Source: Hydrogenophilus thiooxidans
Lineage (GTDB): Bacteria > Pseudomonadota > Gammaproteobacteria > Burkholderiales > Rhodocyclaceae
Direction: 5' to 3'
Assembly (NCBI RefSeq): GCF_019049855.1
Contig: NZ_JAHLSY010000015.1
Coordinates: forward strand, 1-50,540
Length of the DNA stretch: 50,540 nucleotides
The notes under the pieces were generated by a model. That model did not search any database. It had not been told where the DNA came from and saw nothing but the letters and a program-made list of their open reading frames with translations. The position numbers and the translations under genes are program-made. This document shows, piece by piece, positions 46,376 to 50,540 of the stretch (positions are counted from its first letter, which is position 1; the number at the start of each line of letters is the position of its first letter).

Positions 46376-47083
46376 TTATCCGCCCAAGAACATCTGGGCG
46401 ATCTCCGGGTCGTTGAGGAGTTCTTGACCGGCCCCTTCGTGGCGGTTGCTCCCAGTGGCGAGCACGTAGCCGCGATCGCAAAACGCCAACGCTTGTTTCG
46501 CGTGCTGTTCGACCAGTAGGATCGCCACGCCGGTGTCGCGCACGTCGCGGCAGATCTGAAAGATCTGTTCCATGTATTTCGGCGAAAGCCCCGCGGTGGG
46601 TTCGTCAAGCAGCAGCAGCCGCGGGTTGAGCATCAACGCGCGCCCCATCGCCACCATCTGGCGCTGCCCGCCAGAGAGGCTTCCAGCGAGCGCGTTGCGT
46701 TTCGCTTTGAGGTCGGGGAAGAGCGTGTAGATGCGCTCGAACGCCTCTGCTTTGACCGATTTCGCAAGGAACGCCCCCATCTCCAGGTTTTCGTGTACGG
46801 TCATTTCGGCAAAGACGTTCTTGACCTGCGGAACGTAGGAGATACCGCGGCGCACGATCGCGTCCGGTTTCCAACCGGTGATCTCTTCCCCTTCGAAGAG
46901 GATCGCGCCGTCGCGGATCTTCACCAGACCGAAAACCGCTTTCATAGCGGTGGATTTCCCGGCGCCGTTCGGCCCGACGATCACCACGATCTCTTTCGGG
47001 TTTACGGTAAGAGAGACGCCGTGGAGAATGTCGGCGTCACCATAGCCACCACGCACCTGATGCATCACGAGGACCGGGTTCAT
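46376..47083 (-). CDS. livF: Branched-chain amino acid ABC transporter ATPase LivF
   Basis: 235-residue nucleotide-binding subunit. Walker A GPNGAGKST, the LivF-type segment RRGISYVPQVKNVFAEMTVH, signature SLSGGQRQMVAMGRALM, Walker B LLLLDEPTAGLSPKYMEQIF and ILLVEQHAKQAL. The start overlaps the livG stop by 4 bases. Confidence 0.96.
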   Translation of the reverse strand: MNPVLVMHQVRGGYGDADILHGVSLTVNPKEIVVIVGPNGAGKSTAMKAVFGLVKIRDGAILFEGEEITGWKPDAIVRRGISYVPQVKNVFAEMTVHENLEMGAFLAKSVKAEAFERIYTLFPDLKAKRNALAGSLSGGQRQMVAMGRALMLNPRLLLLDEPTAGLSPKYMEQIFQICRDVRDTGVAILLVEQHAKQALAFCDRGYVLATGSNRHEGAGQELLNDPEIAQMFLGG

Positions 47084-47907
47084 GCGTTCCCCTCCTCGAT
47101 CTCGAGTTCTTCAATCTCGGCGATCGCCGCTTCGACTTCGGGATGAACGGTTTCACCCAGATAGGCTTCGAGCACCCGCGGGTCGTTGCGCACTGTTGCG
47201 AAATCCCCTTCGATCAACACCTTGCCTTCGGCCATACAGATGACCGGATCGCACAGTTTTTCGATCATCTCCATGTCGTGTTCGATCAGGATGAAGGTGT
47301 AGTTCCATTCGCGGTTGAGGATCTGGATCTTCTCTTCCAGCTTACGCAGGAGCGTGCGGTTCACTCCGGCCGCGGGTTCGTCGAGGAGCACGAGCTTGGC
47401 GTTGGTCATCATCGTCCGCCCCAGCTCCAGCAATTTCTTCTGCCCACCGGAGAGGTTGCCTGCGCGTTCGTTCATCACGTGGGTGAGTTCCAAGAACGCC
47501 AGCACGTCGATCGCTTTTTGCCGCACTTCGGCTTCGGTACGCGCCACTTCCCCTGGGGTGAACCAGTTCGCCCACAGTTGTTCGCCCGGTTGCTTCGGCG
47601 GGACGACCATGAGGTTCTCCAGCACGGTGAGGCGGGGGAATTCGTGCGGGATTTGGAACGTGCGCACCAACCCGCGGTGAAAGCGTTCGTCGGTCCGCAG
47701 CCGGGTGATCTCTTCACCGTCGAAGCGGATGCGGCCCGCGGTGGGCTGATAGGCACCGGCGATCACGTTGAAGAGGGTCGTTTTGCCTGCCCCGTTGGGG
47801 CCGATGAGGCCGGTGATCGTGCCCGGTTCGACCTTGAGCGAGACGCCGTCGACGGCACGAAAGCCGCCAAACGCCATCACGAGGTTTTCCAATTCCAGCA
47901 GCGCCAT
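47080..47907 (-). CDS. livG: Branched-chain amino acid ABC transporter ATPase LivG
   Basis: 275-residue ATPase, first gene of the liv operon. Walker A GPNGAGKTTLFNVIAGAYQP, LivG-type RTFQIPHEFPRLTVLENLMV, signature NLSGGQKKLLELGRTMM, Walker B LVLLDEPAAGVN and LIEHDMEMIEKLCD. The start MALLELENLVMAFGGFRAVD fits the family; a longer frame upstream adds only unrelated sequence. A C-terminal Glu/Ile-rich tail of about 25 residues is unusual but short. Confidence 0.95.
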   Translation of the reverse strand: MALLELENLVMAFGGFRAVDGVSLKVEPGTITGLIGPNGAGKTTLFNVIAGAYQPTAGRIRFDGEEITRLRTDERFHRGLVRTFQIPHEFPRLTVLENLMVVPPKQPGEQLWANWFTPGEVARTEAEVRQKAIDVLAFLELTHVMNERAGNLSGGQKKLLELGRTMMTNAKLVLLDEPAAGVNRTLLRKLEEKIQILNREWNYTFILIEHDMEMIEKLCDPVICMAEGKVLIEGDFATVRNDPRVLEAYLGETVHPEVEAAIAEIEELEIEEGNA

Positions 47908-48051
47908 GGTTCGTTCTCGCTTCGCCACTACCGGTGCAATGTTATCGCGCGCGCAGCAACGATGCGAGTGGGGTTTACCCGACATCGGCATCGATCCTTT
48001 CGGTACAATACCGTTGGTGCGGGTGGTGGTGAGCGCCGATGGAGGTGGCAG

Positions 48052-48480
48052 ATGGGGCTTTTTGATTGGTTGCGCAATTTGGCTTTTTTTCGCGGTCGCG
48101 ACATCTCAGGGCTGCGCGAAGAGGATCTCGATTTCGAAAAGTGGCGTGCGGCGCACCGCGCCTGGCGCGAGCGAATCAACCGCGTGCTGCGTGGAGAAGA
48201 GGTTCCTCCCCCGGTCGAGCGGATCGAAGTGGACAATGTGTGCGATCTGGGGCAGTGGCTGCACAACCATGGCAAGCGCTACTACGGAGATTTGCCGCTG
48301 TTTCAGGAGCTTCTTGCCGAACACGCCGCGTTTCACCGGACTGCGGCGCAAGTGGTTCGCTACTGGCAAGCAGGCGATATGCGTGCGGCGCGTCGCCTGC
48401 TCCACGGCGAATATGAACTGCATTCGATGCGCGTAATCAGCGGTCTTACCGAACTGGAACGGGTCGTCTTGGGAAAATGA
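48052..48480 (+). CDS. Stand-alone CZB (chemoreceptor zinc-binding) domain protein
   Basis: 142-residue cytoplasmic protein consisting almost only of a CZB domain. The predicted zinc ligands are H35 (in WRAAHRAWRERI), C64 (in VCDLGQWLHNHGK) and H91/H95 (in EHAAFHRTA). CZB domains normally sit on chemoreceptors or diguanylate cyclases and sense zinc or hypochlorous acid through the Zn-thiolate. No output domain is present here. GGAGGTG precedes the ATG at a good distance. The stop overlaps the start of the PACE efflux gene (ATGA), implying a shared role. Confidence 0.87.
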   Translation: MGLFDWLRNLAFFRGRDISGLREEDLDFEKWRAAHRAWRERINRVLRGEEVPPPVERIEVDNVCDLGQWLHNHGKRYYGDLPLFQELLAEHAAFHRTAAQVVRYWQAGDMRAARRLLHGEYELHSMRVISGLTELERVVLGK

Positions 48481-48980
48481 CGAAACCGCGATCCGTTCCG
48501 CTCCGCTCGTGGCGCGAACGCAGCCTTCAAGTCGGTCTCTTCGAGTTGGGTGGGTTGCTGCTCGTCACACCCATTTACCGCTGGGCAACGGGCGAAGGGT
48601 GGGGCGAATCGGTTGGACTGCTCGTGCTGCTTTCCCTGATCGCAACCGCGTGGCAAGCGGGCTATAACACGCTCTTTGACCGCTGCGAAGCGCGTTGGGC
48701 AAACCGCCCGGCCCATCTGCGCCCGTGGCGGTGGCGCGTTGCGCACGCGCTCGGTTTCGAGGTGACGCTTTTTCTCATTACCTGGCCAGTGATCGTGCTC
48801 TGGACCGGGTGGGGATGGTGGGAAGCGGCGGTCGCGGACCTGGGCCTTGCCCTTGCGTACGCTGGGTATGCGGCGTTCTACCACTGGTGCTTCGACCGCT
48901 GGCGGCCGGTTACCGTACAGAGGGGCGCACAACCGGTCGTGCCAACCCTTCCGGTGCGAAAGTCCCCTAGCTGTAAATGA
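48477..48980 (+). CDS. PACE family multidrug/biocide efflux protein
   Basis: 167-residue, four-helix inner-membrane protein made of two tandem BTP units as in AceI. The first unit has RSLQVGLFELGGLLLV with the membrane glutamate, E23, and WQAGYNTLFDRCEAR. The second has RVAHALGFEVTLFLITWPVI and YAAFYHWCFDRW. In the first unit the usual histidine of R-x2-H is a glutamine. Characterised relatives export chlorhexidine, acriflavine and short diamines by proton exchange. It is coupled to the CZB gene and 19 bases before murB. Confidence 0.88.
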   Translation: MTKPRSVPLRSWRERSLQVGLFELGGLLLVTPIYRWATGEGWGESVGLLVLLSLIATAWQAGYNTLFDRCEARWANRPAHLRPWRWRVAHALGFEVTLFLITWPVIVLWTGWGWWEAAVADLGLALAYAGYAAFYHWCFDRWRPVTVQRGAQPVVPTLPVRKSPSCK

Positions 48981-48999
48981 TGGCTGGAAACGCTCTGCG

Positions 49000-50061
49000 A
49001 TGAGGATCGAACGCGACGTCGATCTGCGCAAGTGGCACACCTTTCGCCTTCCCGCGCGCGCAACGGAATTGGTAGTGATCGAACGCGACGCCGATTGGGC
49101 GGCGTGGCGGGCGCATCGCCAAGCCGTACCGATGCCCGAAGTGATCGTGGGGCAGGGCAGTAACGTGCTCTTCGTCGCCGATTTCCCGGGACGCGTGGTG
49201 CGGATCGCAACGCGCGGCTGGCAAGTGGTTGCGGAAACGGCTCATGAGCGGGTGATTGAGGCTAAGGCAGGGGAACCGTGGGCGCCGTTCGTTGCGGCGC
49301 TCCTGGCGCGCGGCTGGGGGGGACTCGAGAACCTTGCCGCGATTCCGGGGACCGTGGGCGCTGCGCCGGTGCAGAATATCGGTGCCTATGGCTTGGAGGT
49401 AGGAGAGCGAATCGCCGCGGTGACGATCTGGCACCGTGTGAGCGGTGAGACGCGGACTGTGGCCGCCTCCGAGTTGGCGTTTGGCTATCGCAGCAGTTGG
49501 TTCAAAACCGGCGCGGCGCGTGACTGGGTGATCCGGTCGGTGCGCTTTGCGCTTCCCAAGCGTGCGGCGTTGCGGCCCCACTATCCCGATTTGCAACGCT
49601 GGCTCACCGCGCAGGGCATCGAGCTCGCGGACTTACCGCCGGATGCTGCGGTGCGTGCGGTGCATGATGCGGTGGTGGCGGTACGGGCCGCGAAACTGCC
49701 AGACCCCAAAGTGAGCGGCAATGCTGGGAGCTTCTTCCTCAACCCCATCCTCACCGCGGACGAATGGCAGCGGTTGCGCGAATGCGCGCCCGAAGTGCCC
49801 GGGTTCCCCCTTGCCGACGGGCGGTGGAAAGTGCCTGCCGCCTGGTTGATCGAACAAGCCGGTTTGAAGGGGGCGCAAATGGGGGGCGTTGCGGTCGATA
49901 CGCGGCACGCGCTTGTCTTGGTCAATTTGGGGGACGGCACCGGTACCGACCTGCTGCGGCTGATGCGCCGGATTCAGGAGGCGGTGGCGGCGCGGTTTGG
50001 CGTCATGCTACAACCCGAGCCGACGCTCATCGGTTGGGATGGCACCAGAGCAGCGTCCTGA
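49000..50061 (+). CDS. murB: UDP-N-acetylenolpyruvoylglucosamine reductase
   Basis: FAD-dependent reduction of UDP-GlcNAc-enolpyruvate to UDP-MurNAc in peptidoglycan synthesis. 353 residues, type I MurB. It begins MRIERDVDLRKWHTFRLPAR, has the FAD-binding VGQGSNVLF and IPGTVGAAPVQNIGAYGLEV, FGYRSSWFK, and the catalytic serine in VSGNAGSFFLNP. The C-terminal EPTLIGWDG supplies the conserved Glu. The upstream part of the open frame lies in the PACE gene and is rejected. Confidence 0.96.
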   Translation: MRIERDVDLRKWHTFRLPARATELVVIERDADWAAWRAHRQAVPMPEVIVGQGSNVLFVADFPGRVVRIATRGWQVVAETAHERVIEAKAGEPWAPFVAALLARGWGGLENLAAIPGTVGAAPVQNIGAYGLEVGERIAAVTIWHRVSGETRTVAASELAFGYRSSWFKTGAARDWVIRSVRFALPKRAALRPHYPDLQRWLTAQGIELADLPPDAAVRAVHDAVVAVRAAKLPDPKVSGNAGSFFLNPILTADEWQRLRECAPEVPGFPLADGRWKVPAAWLIEQAGLKGAQMGGVAVDTRHALVLVNLGDGTGTDLLRLMRRIQEAVAARFGVMLQPEPTLIGWDGTRAAS

Positions 50062-50117
50062 GCGAATCGACCGTCGCGCGCACCGGATCCGGCAGCTTTC
50101 TCTGTGCGTAATGATTC

Positions 50118-50540
50118 CTAACCGAACACCTCATCAAGTGTTTGCGCGTCGAGCACCCGATCGAGCCACCGCTCGATCTCTTCCCGGCTCGCGGTGCTCA
50201 GGCGCACCTGCATCGCTTCCGGCAGCGGCCCGAAGCGTTTGGTGAGCAGTCTCTGCAAAGTTTGCAGCTCGCCGAGGTAGAAACCCTTCTCCTCGCCTTG
50301 TTGCAATCCCTGCTGCAATCCCTGCTGCAATCCCTGCTGCAATCCCTGCTGCAACCCCTGTTCCCACCACTCCCTGGTCCAACTCTCGATGCGTTCGGCC
50401 AACATCGTATCGACCTCCAGTAAGTCCGAGACGTCAGGAATCTCGACCGTGCCTTTCTCCATTTTACGCCGCAACAGCCGCAGTAACCACCGGGTGAGAC
50501 TGAAGCGCAGCGGCTTCTGTTCCGGTTCGGCGAGCCACTC
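50118..50540 (-). CDS. Rpn-type nuclease/transposase-family protein, 3' part, runs off right edge
   Basis: The frame is open to the window edge (140 codons visible, 5' end outside). The C-terminal part has the look of the Rpn/DUF4351 recombination-promoting nuclease family: an acidic linker (EIPDVSDLLEVDTMLAERIE), a coiled repeat GLQQ five times, then TLQRLLTKRFGPLPEAMQVR and a terminal helix. The PD-(D/E)XK catalytic part would lie outside the window. The GLQQ repeat comes from a 12-bp tandem repeat. Confidence 0.72.
   Translation of the reverse strand, partial: EWLAEPEQKPLRFSLTRWLLRLLRRKMEKGTVEIPDVSDLLEVDTMLAERIESWTREWWEQGLQQGLQQGLQQGLQQGLQQGEEKGFYLGELQTLQRLLTKRFGPLPEAMQVRLSTASREEIERWLDRVLDAQTLDEVFG
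50301..50360. repeat. 12-bp tandem repeat, five copies
   Basis: Units of ctgcaatccctg: three perfect copies flanked by two with one change each. They encode GLQQ repeats in the Rpn-type protein. The unit keeps the frame, so copy-number variation would only lengthen or shorten the helix. Confidence 0.9.

Noticed and set aside
50301-50360. Possible CRISPR array
   Set aside because: Units are 12 bp, contiguous without spacers, and in frame within a coding region.

Overview
The window is a gene-dense, high-G+C stretch of a bacterial chromosome. It looks betaproteobacterial, possibly from a Hydrogenophilales-like or other thermophilic lineage, but that finer placement is a guess. The pointers are the rpoN-hpf-ptsN-hprK gene order, an NDUFA9-type Rossmann protein, a NodIJ-type ABC exporter, a branched-chain amino acid ABC system, and the general resemblance of the proteins. 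No rRNA, tRNA, CRISPR array or complete insertion sequence was seen. No gap between genes exceeds about 230 bases.

Layout. (1) 1-193 is the tail of a broken AAA-ATPase-like gene. (2) 274-12049, minus strand, is a run read from right to left: a giant CheB-CheR-PAS-GGDEF-EAL protein, gloA, a thioredoxin-fold [2Fe-2S] ferredoxin, an alpha/beta hydrolase, a NodI/NodJ-type ABC exporter, and a membrane GGDEF-EAL protein with extra sensory domains. (3) 12138-18427, plus strand, holds a MidA-type methyltransferase and then a tightly packed cassette: an asparagine-synthetase-like enzyme lacking the N-terminal cysteine, a secreted GH16 glycosidase, a hexapeptide acyltransferase and an FkbH-type HAD-IIIC protein. 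(4) 18452-23696, minus strand: an alpha/beta hydrolase, cca, an NDUFA9-like protein and a soluble lytic transglycosylase. 5-formyl-THF cyclo-ligase is divergent from the last of these. (5) 24279-32064, minus strand: recA-recX-lptB-rpoN-hpf-ptsN-hprK-ilvA and a lower-G+C acyltransferase. (6) 32202-36465, plus strand: an RND efflux adaptor and pump without an outer-membrane channel. (7) 36393-39910, minus strand: a lipoprotein ligand-binding protein translationally coupled to a membrane PAS-GGDEF-EAL protein. (8) A NamZ-like muramidase and, divergent from it, prfC. (9) 43203-47907, minus strand: livGFHMK ending in a clear terminator. (10) 48052-50061, plus strand: a stand-alone CZB zinc-binding protein coupled to a PACE efflux protein, then murB. 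(11) 50118-50540: an Rpn-type nuclease/transposase-family gene running off the right edge.

How the genes work together. Three large proteins carrying both GGDEF and EAL domains make cyclic-di-GMP signalling the main theme. Each is built around a different input: a periplasmic domain plus possible globin, GAF and zinc-like domains; CheB/CheR plus PAS; or a cognate periplasmic binding lipoprotein. The plus-strand cassette at 13316-18427 could build or decorate a secreted glycan or small molecule, through amide, acetyl and glyceryl groups plus a glycan-cutting enzyme. It is the best candidate here for an undescribed system, although no glycosyltransferase or acyl carrier protein gene is visible beside it. 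The rest is mostly housekeeping: recombination, the nitrogen-related PTS, cell-wall synthesis and turnover, translation termination and amino acid uptake.
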